The translations under genes and the position numbers were made by a program. Shown here piece by piece: positions 35,918-45,046 of a stretch of DNA of 64,000 nt. Within the stretch, counting starts at the first letter, position 1. Every line of letters starts with the position of its first letter. The DNA is from Ricordea florida (taxonomy: Eukaryota; Cnidaria; Anthozoa; Corallimorpharia; Ricordeidae), in NCBI GenBank assembly GCA_949710005.1, contig OX453281.1, forward strand, positions 28,092,839 through 28,156,838, in the 5' to 3' direction. The notes under the pieces are model-generated. The model had not been told where the DNA came from, did no database searches, and worked only from the letters and a program-made list of their open reading frames with translations.

Positions 35918-36985
35918 AGTTTATTGTGTTACTTTAGCGTCACAACAGTAACGCTTTTTCTTATTACACGATATGCACATGTTTGTAGAGGTAGAACAAC
36001 TGATCACTGGTATTAGAAACCCTTAGACTTGAAACGTGTCACGCGCGTTCAGAGCTTGTCCAGATTCAATATTCAAAATTCAATGTTGTTTTGTTTCTGA
36101 ACCAAGCCAAATACGTGTAAGTCATATGGTAAGTTAAAATTCAGGTCGCCAAAGTCTGGAGAGAATACCCACCCCTCCCTACCCTGCTTGCTGCCCACAA
36201 TCACCACTAATCATACAAAAGAGTTAGACAATGCATGTCCACTGCAAAGTCTGAACAAAGGTGTATCACATAAAATAATTACGTTCTTCTAGGTCGTTTA
36301 CCATTTACCAGAAATTCCGGTTGGGATGTAAATGGTTAACGTTTTTTTTTGGTTCGTCCCCCTAGAAAATTCCCGGGACAAACAGGAGTTCTGAAAAGAT
36401 AGCCCTGTTTTCCCGGTTGGCCCGTTCCAAATGGAAATTCGTTTACCATTTACAAATTTCTCATATTTCGTACTTAAGTTTCAGGCCTCTTGGTTTTTTT
36501 TGCCGAGAGCAAAACGGGACAAAACGGAAATTTTGGTCAAATGGTAAACGACATAACCCAGTACCTGATGACAGTTTCAATACATAAAGAACGAAGGATA
36601 ACCCGAATACGTTCATTGTGCCCAATAATTTAGACAACAGATCTTGATAACTAAACTGTAATATTTCGGTATAAGCTATACCATCACCAGACTAAGAAAA
36701 TTAACGTACAAGCGTTCCATTTCTATTTTGTTTTGGCTCTCTCTTCGTTTCAAAATGTCGAAGAAGGTGTTCGAAAGCGTAGGAGCTCAGGTTGTTGAAA
36801 AACACAGTTTAGGCAGCTGGAGAATTTCTCTAAATAAATCACTAGCCTTAACTGTGTATTTGTGAAAAGAACAAAAGCCTAAAAACGACATGTTTTACTT
36901 GCAACAATTAAACAATTAATCTTGGCAGTTACTCTGATTAAAGCGTCACGTATCGTTTATTGCATCGTAACTGGCTTCCCTCAGA
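35918..36985. repeat. Right copy of the segmental duplication at 22,186-26,400
   Basis: A condensed version of the left copy: the three homologous blocks are adjacent here and separated by 1.5-2 kb there. It contains copy 2 of the GTCGT-TTACCATTT element (36293-36552). No gene was found. Confidence 0.7.
36293..36552. mobile_element. Non-autonomous element with GTCGTTTACCATTT termini, copy 2
   Basis: The left GTCGTTTACCATTTACCAG and the right CAAATGGTAAACGAC are inverted. Its interior is collinear with the copy at 24323-24655 but shorter, lacking the region after AACGGAAATTTTGG. The ends pair better than in copy 1. Confidence 0.65.
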
Positions 36986-36989
36986 TAAA

Positions 36990-38721
36990 TATTAACGACT
37001 CGAACTAGAAATACGACTCCCGCAAAAACCTCGCGAAGCTAGTTTTTGAAGAAGTCACAATGCTTTTATATTTTATTTTATATTTTATTTTTTATATCAG
37101 CGTAGTCCCCATTATTTTATTTGTTGTGCTGTGTTTGGTACATAATTAGTGACACCTGGTGCAAATTACATTATCAGTATACCCGTCAACACAGTGCTTA
37201 AAAATTGACCATCATTTAGCTCTGTCACTGCCACTGAGATTGCACCAGAGGGAATAGAAGTAAAATTATTTATTATCTTGACAGGGAATACAGAGTCGAT
37301 GAAGTACCACAATAATATTCACTTAACACAAATTGAAAATGATTGTAAATCTTTTGCAGGTGAAATCTTGAAGAGTTGATATGAATGCTTGTGTTTACCA
37401 TGGTGTAAAAACCTGTTTTTTTTAGTTTTATTTTCTTAGTCTCTACTGCTTTGTCTTCTTTGTTGTACATCCCTTTTAAGCACAATATGTTCTTACACCA
37501 AGGATGAGTTGAATGTTCCAATTATTTTCTGTTTATGTTTTTTGGTTATAATTGCATGAGATTCATTGTAAGAAGAATCTCCTGATTAGATATTTTATTG
37601 TCTACTGCAGTCATTATTTCATTCCTAGGTATTCACAATTGAGAGCATTATGAATAGTGCATGTTTCAATTTGTGTACTCTCTTCAGTTGCAATGGTACC
37701 CCCAGTGGTAGATAGAAAAATTCCTCTTCCCTCAAAAGAGACGCCATATAAAGAGAAGTGTGAGATACAATGTCATTACATCAAAAAAAAAAAAAATTGG
37801 GGGGTAAAACAATTGGATTCTACAAAAACTTTGAATAAAGGTTTGGTAATAGTGAGTGCCGACTGTATAGTATGTGGTTGTGCTATTTTTAGGTCATATC
37901 ATAAAAACAGTACATGTAAGAAAGAGTTATTGAAACCTAAATATGTTGAAAAAGATTGCTGCACTATGTACTCCTGTAAAAAAATAATGTGAAATCAACA
38001 TCAATATGTCAAAAGTATATACCACATGAAAGTTTAATTGTGCTGTTACAGAAACAGGCAAAATATCCATACCCAACAAGAGAAGATTATATTATTTTGA
38101 ATATATGCAAATTTCTATTATAAAAACTGCAGAAGAAAGATTTGATATAAGGATGGCATTTCATCAAAAAAGTCACGGCAGCCAGAGGTATTGAACTGTA
38201 ACCAATGACATATAGTAATGAGAAGCACTATCATTATATTATTATTATCATTACTATTATTATTACTGGTATTGATATTATTAATATTGTTATATTTTTT
38301 ACGTTTAACATAATATATTTTTATGGGGTGGGATGCATGTCCTAACCTTTGTTACAAGCAATACAAAAATCTTCTTAATAGGCTTTCCATCAGAGGTGGT
38401 AGTAATCAAAACAGCTCCAAACAATACCATTTCTTCTTAAAGGCTTAGAATCTAGTGCAGTCATTTGTCTATAAAGTTTGTGTGGAAAATCATTATTGAA
38501 AACTTGAAACACTTGTTACTACAGACAGCACACTTGCAATGAATATGTGAGAAAGATCATAAACATTTTGGCATTACAAAATTTATTTTATTCTTTATAA
38601 AGTTTTTTCAATGTAAAACGTTAACTGTATATTGTAGTTGTTATTAAATATTGATATTTGACATCATAAAAATGAAGTAAACAGCAGAAAGTAACAAGGT
38701 TAATATCTTAATTACGGCTTG
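36990..38721. other. AT-rich stretch left of the provirus, no supported gene
   Basis: Low-complexity TATTTTATTT (about 37070-37100) and ATT-rich (38225-38300) tracts occur. A 111-codon frame at 37657-37992 starts with GTG, is Cys/Lys-rich and follows a possible CTCTTCAG acceptor at 37686; I could not assign it. The final five bases GCTTG (38717-38721) are the left target duplication of the provirus. Confidence 0.4.
38717..38721. other. Left target-site duplication GCTTG
   Basis: Identical to 54914-54918. The reconstructed empty site would read ..ATTACG-GCTTG-AATTAAC.. The next base is A on both sides, so the duplication could be counted as six bases. Confidence 0.85.
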
Positions 38722-39217
38722 AGAGAGGGAGAAAACTGAGGGTTTGGGACACAGGAATTTTGACAAGGATTTTCTAGCTTATAAGCTAAATTGGTTTTTC
38801 AAATTTGATCAGGAATTTAACCAACAGCATAAAAGCCAACAAATACTTGTCGAAATACCAAAGACCCAAAAGACCTAGTCAAACCCTCAAGCCTTCACAA
38901 AGTCTTCATAAAGCCGTTGCTAGGCATTGTTGAAGTTGTAACCAAGTTTCCACAAGTCTCTGCAAAGTTTCAGCCAAGCCCGCTCGTCAAGAGGGGCCGA
39001 CAGGCGGAGTGAGCGGAAGAGGGCGGAGGGTGTCTCAGGACCTGAGGCCAAGCTTCTGCAAATTCCGGTGAAGCCGTTAACAAGCCGACGGCGCTGAGAC
39101 ACAGGAATTTAATCAGAGATTTGTTGCGCAATATTTCTAGGACAGGTGGATTAAAAATTTGAAAAAGGGCTTAAAGATTTGATATTTTCTACAAAAGTAA
39201 TTATGGATCGGTTAAGA
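38722..39217 (+). repeat. Left terminal inverted repeat (496 bp)
   Basis: Near-identical in inverse to 54418-54913; I saw a single mismatch (GGTGGATT versus GGCGGATT). The outer part has the tract AGAGAGGGAG, the middle has a GC-rich segment (about 38980-39100), and the inner end includes a TTAAAGATTT promoter-like box, the ATG at 39203 and the first five codons (MDRLR). A 60-codon frame inside it is mirrored in the other repeat and is probably not a gene. Confidence 0.95.
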
Positions 39218-39658
39218 GAATTATATATTTTTGAACTAAGAATAATAGCAAAAGATCTTAAAATTAAAGGAAGAGCAAAAATGAGTAAGCAAGAATTAAT
39301 TGATGAAATTTCAAATTTTAAAGATGCGGAAATTACTGATTTAATTGAAAAAGTTTTGCCCATTAGCAGAATTATTTGCGATCATGAGAAAATAAAAAAA
39401 TTTTGTAGTGAATGTACTGGATATAATTGTTTGCATAATAAATATAAATATCGATGCAAGGAATGCGTGGGATCACAAATATGCGAACATAATAAACAAA
39501 AACAACATTGTAAAGAATGCGTTGGATCCCAAATATGTGAACATAATAAACAAAAACAACAATGCAAAGAATGCAGAGGATCACAAATTTGCGAACATGA
39601 TAAGCAAAAAGCTTCTTGCAAGGATTGCAGAATGAAATTATTTTATGATTTAAAATAA
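39203..39658 (+). CDS. SAP-domain protein with Cys/His (ICEH) zinc-binding repeats, 151 aa
   Basis: I start at the ATG inside the terminal repeat, 22 bases after TTAAAGATTT; a TTG upstream is less likely. Residues 1-40 look like a SAP/Rho-N helix-turn-helix (ELRIIAKDLKIKGRAKMSKQ), a DNA-binding fold. Residues about 58-145 hold about five 18-residue repeats of the form C-x2-C-x5-C-x-H (CKECVGSQICEHNKQKQH), predicted to bind zinc. Repeats of this ICEH type are frequent in Mimivirus relatives. It could be a replication or transcription factor acting at the viral ends. The homolog in element 2 is at 55401-55793, with a diverged sequence. A hairpin (39680-39709) follows the stop. Confidence 0.7.
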   Translation: MDRLRELYIFELRIIAKDLKIKGRAKMSKQELIDEISNFKDAEITDLIEKVLPISRIICDHEKIKKFCSECTGYNCLHNKYKYRCKECVGSQICEHNKQKQHCKECVGSQICEHNKQKQQCKECRGSQICEHDKQKASCKDCRMKLFYDLK

Positions 39659-39679
39659 AAGCAAAGAATGGGTAATTAT

Positions 39680-39709
39680 GTTATGAAACCTTTATTTTGG
39701 TTTAATAAC
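39680..39709 (+). terminator. 3' hairpin after the SAP/Cys-His gene
   Basis: GTTATGAAACC and GGTTTAATAAC form an 11-bp imperfect stem with an 8-base loop, 22 bases after the stop codon. It is the same hairpin type as at 40360, 45000 and 56347. Confidence 0.6.
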
Positions 39710-39746
39710 AAAATTGATATTTAAAAATAAAAATATAAAATATAAA

Positions 39747-40355
39747 ATGAAACTCAAGTATTTGAACAATAAGAATCTCAATATTTGCGATTTTATAGAG
39801 GAAATAAAAGAAGATTTATTAAAAAATTTGGTGAAAAATAGGGAATTTATAGAGAAAGAATACTTTTTTCGCGAGCCAATAGATTTTGATGTAGAATATT
39901 ATAATAAAAATTATGATTTTACGGATAGTATTTATTGGTATGAAAAAATAAATTTTGGGGTTGGTGGAATTAAAACTAATAAATTCGCAAAAAAAATTTT
40001 AGAAGTAGCCAATGAAGGTTTTATTGAAAATGAATATAGATATGGGTATGATCCAAATTATGGCTGGATTATTGAAAACGGACATGTAGTAGATCATTTG
40101 TATGAAAATGGAGTTTATCTTGCTTATCATGATGCGGCGTGTAGAATTGAGGAATTTGATAAAAACTTTGTGTTAAAAAAATTAGTTTTTTGTTTTAATT
40201 TAAATGAGCATAAGATTGCGCATAAAGAGTTATTTTTCAAACCATTAGATGCTGAATTAATCAAGGTAGCAATGCATCCATCTAGATATTTTGATTGGTG
40301 TCTGGATTTTGAAGAAAAAAGGCTTTTGGAAGAAGAAGTATTTTGTGAAGAATAA
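39747..40355 (+). CDS. Conserved protein with C-terminal WCLDFEE motif, 202 aa
   Basis: The first ATG follows the AT-rich leader AAAATTGATATTTAAAAATA; an upstream TTG in frame is rejected. The protein is acidic and aromatic-rich with no membrane segment. Its C-terminus, AELIKVAMHPSRYFDWCLDF, matches in character a motif (xVAxHPxRxxxWCLD) that I know from giant-virus proteins of unknown function. Element 2 has a counterpart of 162 aa (55858-56346) sharing this tail (VAWNPDRFMDWCLDFEE) but little else. It is probably an early-type plus-strand gene. Function unknown. Confidence 0.65.
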   Translation: MKLKYLNNKNLNICDFIEEIKEDLLKNLVKNREFIEKEYFFREPIDFDVEYYNKNYDFTDSIYWYEKINFGVGGIKTNKFAKKILEVANEGFIENEYRYGYDPNYGWIIENGHVVDHLYENGVYLAYHDAACRIEEFDKNFVLKKLVFCFNLNEHKIAHKELFFKPLDAELIKVAMHPSRYFDWCLDFEEKRLLEEEVFCEE

Positions 40356-40359
40356 TTAT

Positions 40360-40389
40360 GTTATATAACCCAATTACTGGTTACATAAC
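40360..40389 (+). terminator. 3' hairpin between convergent genes
   Basis: GTTATATAACC / GGTTACATAAC, a stem of about 11 bp with an 8-base loop, starts directly after the stop of the WCLD gene and ends nine bases before the stop of the opposing 211-aa gene. It may serve both transcripts. Confidence 0.65.
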
Positions 40390-40397
40390 AAAAAAAT

Positions 40398-41033
40398 TTA
40401 TCTAAATCTTAAACTAAAAGTTATGGGTGAACCCTTAAGATCAAGTTTTCCCCATTCATTGTCTAAGATAGTTAAATCAAAGTGGTTTATGGGACTTTCA
40501 TATTTTAGAATCGGAATTGTCGGATAATCCTTTGAGGGTATGTTTGCAAGTAGGTTTGACGGCGCGAGTTTCAAAAGTTTTCCATATTTGTCGTTATTCA
40601 TATATGAATATTTATTATCCACTATACTACACATAAGTCTCAACGGCTCCCTAATCTGTATATTTATGGGGTATAATTTACCAGGATTTATAACTTCAGG
40701 CACTCCTAAACCAATCGCTAACCCTCTCGTAAGTTTTATTTTAAAGTTCTTATTGGAATAAAGATAGTCAACAGTGTCTGTCTCAATGATTGTTAGCTTT
40801 TCCCTATCGGTATCATTAAGAAAGATTGTTTGAATATTAAGCAACGAATATGTGCCAGGTTGTATTATTATTTTGGGTTGATTATTATCATTGAATAATA
40901 TCTGTTGATCTTTGAAATTAATCAATCTTTTGGTATTTAAATTACAATCCAGGAGCTGTATCTCACGAAGATTTTTCATCGGTGGATCTAAATAAATTCT
41001 AGTTTCTGAATCGAACATTGTGATACTGAACAT
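40398..41033 (-). CDS. Candidate minor capsid (jelly-roll-like) protein, 211 aa
   Basis: The protein is beta-rich with alternating hydrophobic residues. Its N-terminus (DSETRIYLDPPMKNLREIQL) and C-terminus (LTILDNEWGKLDLKGSPITF, ending LRFR) are typical of small Polinton-like virus virion proteins with an edge-strand finish. Element 2 carries a homolog of the same length at 56408-57043 that is about 80% identical by eye. It sits next to the 512-aa structural candidate, supporting a virion role such as penton base or spike. The fold is inferred, not shown. The TCTAAAGATG box lies about 15 bases before the ATG. Confidence 0.45.
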   Translation of the reverse strand: MFSITMFDSETRIYLDPPMKNLREIQLLDCNLNTKRLINFKDQQILFNDNNQPKIIIQPGTYSLLNIQTIFLNDTDREKLTIIETDTVDYLYSNKNFKIKLTRGLAIGLGVPEVINPGKLYPINIQIREPLRLMCSIVDNKYSYMNNDKYGKLLKLAPSNLLANIPSKDYPTIPILKYESPINHFDLTILDNEWGKLDLKGSPITFSLRFR

Positions 41034-41084
41034 TTTTTGTTTTGATTACACCATGTTCATCTTTAGATTTATATAATCAAAACA

Positions 41085-42623
41085 TTAACGAAACAAAAAC
41101 CAGGATAATAATGCCCCGCCAATCGCAAAAACAATAAGATTATTTTGATGAGGAGTTGTTTCTATATTACCAATTTTTTCTTCTTCCTGTTTTTCATTTA
41201 CTTTAGGCGCCATTGGCTGCGGTTTGGTATTTAATGAAACCTTTGTTGTTCCCAGACTACTCGGGATTCCAACAGCCTTTGTTTCTGCATTTACAGAATT
41301 ATTTTTTCCGAATTTCATATCACCAGTCGCTTTCATAAGTTTGTTATTATATCCAACCACGCTTTCAGTATTGATTATCATATTACTTGGCATCAACCAA
41401 ACACCAGGAGCAACAGCCAAATCAAGCCGCAATTTCGCTTCTTGTACAGATAATTGATATCTTTGGATAGAGCTAGAAATATCATTCACTTTGACAGAAC
41501 TTTCAAATAAATATAAGAATTCTTGTTGTGTCTCGATTGCTCCTCCGCCACTTCCATAAATGGGGTTTCTTGTGTTAACTTGCGCTCCCAGTATACAGTA
41601 AACAAAAGCTTCAACGGATCGATTTAATCTTCCGAGTCCAGCTTTAGTGACCCCTTGTCCACTTGTTGGAATAAACCAAGCATATCTGAAATCACCAAAT
41701 ATATCATTACGAATAAATGAAACTAATTTAACGTGATCATAATCTGCTCCCTTTTTAAAAAATTTTTCTAATCCTTTAGCAACAGTTTTTTCTCTCTCAG
41801 TTAGGTCATCTGAAAATTTATTATCACCTCCAGGATAATGTTCTTTTTTGGGTGAACTTTCATCGTATTTATAAAATATATCTCCCAATCCATTGTTTGT
41901 TCCAATTTTAAACCTAAAATCTTCTGTGTTACTAATCCCAAATTCTGTGCACAACCGTTTATACGCTGTTTTATTACATTGATTATTATTTATTACAAAA
42001 GAGTCCTCATCAGGAGTAGGAACATCTAATTCATATATTATCCGTCGTATTGTGAAATATATATGAAACTTAATGAAGCTATTTATTACTTTGGGGTAAT
42101 TTAGGCTTTCAAAAGGACTAATTCCGCAACCAGATGTTGCGCACCAAACTGCAAAGTTAAGTTGTTGCGGCCAGTAATTGAAATCTTGTGACTTCAGCCA
42201 TTTCCTGCTTTGTTTTCCAGATTTGAAAGTTACAATTTGATTTGTAAATATGTTTCTCATTGGGGCTGTGAATTTCTTTGTATCTGAAACATAGATATCT
42301 AGTGAGGTTAGCATTTTTGTTATGTCACTTGTAAAGTCATCGAAGTTAATGGCAGGTATAGGGTAAATTTGAGTAGTCATTGTTAAACTCTTTGGAAATG
42401 AACCCAGCTTATTTGATTCATTTAAACCTAAATCTTGCGATAATAGTGTTTTTAAATTATTAGAAAGATTTTCTGTCCAGGTTTTTCCGGAAGGATCATC
42501 ATCCGACATGATTATTGTTCCATTGACTTTCCATTTTATATATCCTCCGAATGAGTCATTAACAAATGTAAATTTTTCCAAGTTAGATTTTGGATACCTA
42601 GTTTTGAAATCGTCCAATAACAT
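41085..42623 (-). CDS. Large conserved virion-associated candidate with C-terminal membrane anchor, 512 aa
   Basis: The body is conserved with element 2 (57403-58992), with strongest blocks QQLNFAVWCATSGCGISPFE, FIKFHIYFTIRRI and GLGRLNRS.EAFVYCILGAQ, then IAPGVWLMPSNMIINTES. The last 20 residues (NLIVFAIGGALLSWFLFR) form one membrane segment, shared in character with the homolog. A variable linker (about residues 440-490, Lys/Glu-rich) separates the two. Proteins of this family are common in cnidarian Polinton-like elements, but I know no assigned function. The membrane anchor suggests an internal membrane or a scaffold role. TCTAAAGATC lies about 35 bases upstream. Confidence 0.6.
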   Translation of the reverse strand: MLLDDFKTRYPKSNLEKFTFVNDSFGGYIKWKVNGTIIMSDDDPSGKTWTENLSNNLKTLLSQDLGLNESNKLGSFPKSLTMTTQIYPIPAINFDDFTSDITKMLTSLDIYVSDTKKFTAPMRNIFTNQIVTFKSGKQSRKWLKSQDFNYWPQQLNFAVWCATSGCGISPFESLNYPKVINSFIKFHIYFTIRRIIYELDVPTPDEDSFVINNNQCNKTAYKRLCTEFGISNTEDFRFKIGTNNGLGDIFYKYDESSPKKEHYPGGDNKFSDDLTEREKTVAKGLEKFFKKGADYDHVKLVSFIRNDIFGDFRYAWFIPTSGQGVTKAGLGRLNRSVEAFVYCILGAQVNTRNPIYGSGGGAIETQQEFLYLFESSVKVNDISSSIQRYQLSVQEAKLRLDLAVAPGVWLMPSNMIINTESVVGYNNKLMKATGDMKFGKNNSVNAETKAVGIPSSLGTTKVSLNTKPQPMAPKVNEKQEEEKIGNIETTPHQNNLIVFAIGGALLSWFLFR

Positions 42624-42750
42624 CTTATTCTTTTGTTTTCCAATTTATCTGATCTTTAGATCTTTTAGAATAAGATGTAAATTTAATTAACCTCTCTATT
42701 AACCCCCGCGAAACAATTGCACCCCACTTCGGTTCTTTCAAAAGAAATTT

Positions 42751-43368
42751 TTAACCAGCCGGATTGGTTAATTCTTTTAATAGATCTTCTCGAACTTTCT
42801 TCCTTATCATACTCATGTCGAAGTTTTTTTCTGAATCTTTTCTGAATTTTTGTCGTATTTCTTGTTTCAGTTTTTGAAACTTTTCCAATTCCGCTAAAAT
42901 TATGGAAAATTCTTGATCGGATATATCATTATCTTTCAAAGCTTTTGAGACTAAATCGCTAATGGTGTTTAATTTTGATTTCGCAATTGCAACGGTTTGT
43001 TCGTGTTTACTAACTTTACCAGAAAGACTTTTAGAGGCAAAACCAAATCCAATCGACAAACCACCAAAAATACCACCAACCACACCCAAAGGCACACCGA
43101 CAATAGCTCCAAAACCTGTGAGAGAAGTTCCTAATCCGCTTGCTGATAGAAGAACTGAAATAAATCCGCCAGAAACACTAATTTTTGTACATATTCCTCT
43201 TGCTCTATTATATTTTTTCCTTACTTCTTCGTAATGTTTTATTTCCTTCTCGAGATTTTGCAATACTTCACTCGATTTTTGCAGTCTGAAATTAATCAAA
43301 TTATTTCCGTTTTGCGTTTGGAAATTATTATTAGGTAATTGAGGATAAATTCCATTGTAGTCACCCAT
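42751..43368 (-). CDS. Coiled-coil protein with glycine-rich hydrophobic hairpin, 205 aa
   Basis: Residues about 25-60 are a coiled coil (QKSSEVLQNLEKEIKHYEEV). Residues about 65-115 form two small-residue-rich hydrophobic helices (SGLGTSLTGFGAIVGVPLGV), like a pore-forming or membrane-bending hairpin. The C-terminal third is another charged helix. The homolog at 59146-59832 is highly similar except for in-frame GC-rich inserts near its N-terminus. TTTAAAGATAT lies about 30 bases before the ATG. It may be a membrane-active virion component; function unknown. Confidence 0.6.
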   Translation of the reverse strand: MGDYNGIYPQLPNNNFQTQNGNNLINFRLQKSSEVLQNLEKEIKHYEEVRKKYNRARGICTKISVSGGFISVLLSASGLGTSLTGFGAIVGVPLGVVGGIFGGLSIGFGFASKSLSGKVSKHEQTVAIAKSKLNTISDLVSKALKDNDISDQEFSIILAELEKFQKLKQEIRQKFRKDSEKNFDMSMIRKKVREDLLKELTNPAG

Positions 43369-43407
43369 ATTGTGTTTTTACTGAACGGCATGATATCTTT
43401 AAACTTG

Positions 43408-44625
43408 TTACTTTCTCTTCTTCTTCATTTGTTCCACAAAATACAGAACCACAGCCATTATCAAAAGCCAAGCATTCTCACCTAAAAATCCAATGGCCTG
43501 CCCCGCGGTTTTGAAAAGAAAGCTGACTATTGCCCCGACCATTCCCGGCAATATTTCACCCAGTTTTTTACCAATAGTTTTCAAACCATTTCCCACTCCT
43601 TTCCCCAAAGCAGATAAACCCTTTGAAAGATTAGAAACTATAACTCCAATTACCACACCAACCGCGCTTAGAACAGAAAAAACTGTAAAACCATATTTTT
43701 TGAATATATATTTTAGTTTCTCCCGTAACGGCAAATTTTTAAATATTTCATCTTTTCGGTCCTCAATATCTGATAATCGTTCTGCGTTTGAAATTTCTTT
43801 ATTTCTAAGCTGTTCTCTTAATTTATCAGCCTCAGATTTTAATCGTTCATTGCTTTGTTTTAATTTTGATTCATTTGATTTACCCTTCTCATATTTGTCT
43901 ATTTCTTCTTTGTTTAATTTTACCTCTTCCAAAAGTTTTTCCGCTTGTATTTTTAATTCTATATTCTGTTTGATGGTTTGATCGAAAAGGCTTTTAGTCT
44001 CTGCTTTTTGTTCCTGTTGTCTCTCAATGAATTCCCTAAGTTCTTTTTCTCTTTCCGCATATCGTTCAATCTCTAGGGGATATACTTCTACTGTTGCTTT
44101 AAATCCTTGCAATACATTATCTAATTCCTTAATTTTTTCACCGGTCTGTTTTAATTCTGAAGCGGCATTATTATATTTTTCAAACATTGTTTCATAATCT
44201 GCGCCTAGTTCTTTTCTCATTCCTTTTGGTAAATCTTCGATCCTAAGATTACCATCTTTGTCAAGTATGATATGTGTTGTGGCGTTTGACCTATTACTTA
44301 ATATCCCGATTATACTACCATCTTCTCCAAATTCAACATTAAATGACGCATCCCTTGGATTGAAGTCTGGAAAATAACGTTTTAGGTATTGCCCCGCTTC
44401 TACCCTTCTATCATAATCCTCATCGCCCAAATTAATTCTTTCAGATGGGATATCCCATTCTTCTCGTCTTCTTACTTCATCCTCACCATAACCGGGATAT
44501 TCTATGGGGTTTGTAGATGTGTTTGTGGGTTGGAAAGTTGTATCATCCCAATCCCAGTCATCATTATCATCATCCTCATCCTCATCATCTCCTGGTAAAT
44601 CTTTTAATGGTATATATTCCGCCAT
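43408..44625 (-). CDS. Long coiled-coil protein with C-terminal membrane segments, 405 aa
   Basis: The N-terminus is very acidic (PGDDEDEDDDNDDWDWDD). A central coiled coil covers about residues 150-300 (ERLKSEADKLREQLRNKEIS). The C-terminal 100 residues contain hydrophobic helices (TVFSVLSAVGVVIGVIVSNL and AWLLIMAVVLYFVEQ) separated by a Gly/Lys-rich amphipathic stretch, ending in KKKRK. This layout recalls fibre-like or tethering virion proteins. The homolog at 59885-61072 is nearly identical in the last 110 residues and much more diverged in the coil, so the membrane end is the constrained part. TCTAAAGATTTCTTACT lies upstream. Confidence 0.6.
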   Translation of the reverse strand: MAEYIPLKDLPGDDEDEDDDNDDWDWDDTTFQPTNTSTNPIEYPGYGEDEVRRREEWDIPSERINLGDEDYDRRVEAGQYLKRYFPDFNPRDASFNVEFGEDGSIIGILSNRSNATTHIILDKDGNLRIEDLPKGMRKELGADYETMFEKYNNAASELKQTGEKIKELDNVLQGFKATVEVYPLEIERYAEREKELREFIERQQEQKAETKSLFDQTIKQNIELKIQAEKLLEEVKLNKEEIDKYEKGKSNESKLKQSNERLKSEADKLREQLRNKEISNAERLSDIEDRKDEIFKNLPLREKLKYIFKKYGFTVFSVLSAVGVVIGVIVSNLSKGLSALGKGVGNGLKTIGKKLGEILPGMVGAIVSFLFKTAGQAIGFLGENAWLLIMAVVLYFVEQMKKKRK

Positions 44626-44676
44626 GATTTTTTACTCAACAGTAAGAAATCTTTAGATCCCTTTGAGCTGATTAAA

Positions 44677-44720
44677 AGATAAAAATTGATATTTAAAAAG
44701 ATAAAAATTGATATTTAAAA
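44677..44720 (+). promoter_or_regulatory. Duplicated AT-rich leader upstream of the 84-aa gene
   Basis: AGATAAAAATTGATATTTAAAA occurs twice head to tail (44677-44698 and 44699-44720), 22 bases before the ATG at 44743. The core AAAATTGATATTTAAAAA also precedes the WCLD gene (about 39712-39730). It looks like a second promoter class used by plus-strand genes. Confidence 0.5.
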
Positions 44721-44742
44721 AGATAAAATATAAAAGAAAAAA

Positions 44743-44997
44743 ATGGATGAAAATATAGCAAAAAGACTTTTATGGGGATCTATACTTAAAGATTTTGATG
44801 AGGAAGAAGGGGAAAAAAGAAAAAAATTTGGCTTATTATATGATTTAGCTGTTGGAACAAAAGATAATAAAGAAAAAGAAGAAAAACTAAATTTTTTATT
44901 TAATTTGGTTAAGAATATTGATGATTTTGAAGAAAAAGAAAAAAATGTGGTAAAAATTATGATAACTGAGGAATTATATGGTATACGAATACTTTAA
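44743..44997 (+). CDS. Small charged protein, 84 aa
   Basis: A helical, Lys/Glu-rich protein (DFDEEEGEKRKKFGLLYDLA) with no membrane segment. It is the only plus-strand gene in the middle of element 1 and has no counterpart at the same place in element 2. The duplicated AT-rich leader before it and the hairpin after it support a real gene. I do not recognise the family. Confidence 0.55.
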   Translation: MDENIAKRLLWGSILKDFDEEEGEKRKKFGLLYDLAVGTKDNKEKEEKLNFLFNLVKNIDDFEEKEKNVVKIMITEELYGIRIL

Positions 44998-44999
44998 TT

Positions 45000-45046
45000 A
45001 TGTTATTTAACTTATTCTAATTTCTGGATTACAAGTTACATAACAT
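45000..45046 (+). terminator. 3' hairpin after the 84-aa gene
   Basis: ATGTTATTTAACTT / AAGTTACATAACAT gives a 14-bp stem with a loop of about 19 bases. Its right arm touches the stop codon of the converging 130-aa gene. Confidence 0.6.

Noticed and set aside
37657..37992. 111-codon Cys/Lys-rich frame with a possible splice acceptor
   Set aside because: Starts with GTG, includes a long poly-A encoded Lys run, and matches nothing I recognise; mentioned only in the gap description.
38920..39102. 60-codon open frame inside each terminal inverted repeat
   Set aside because: It is mirrored exactly because the repeats are identical, has no promoter-like box, and its GC-rich composition explains the open frame.
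39418..39640. EsV-1-7 type zinc repeat
   Set aside because: Spacing here is C-x2-C-x5-C-x-H with an 18-residue period, not the C-x4-C-x16-C-x2-H pattern of EsV-1-7.
43493..43981. Antisense frames over viral genes (also 49174, 52855, 53801, 57447, 61984 and others)
   Set aside because: They mirror strongly supported minus- or plus-strand genes and show no conservation of their own.
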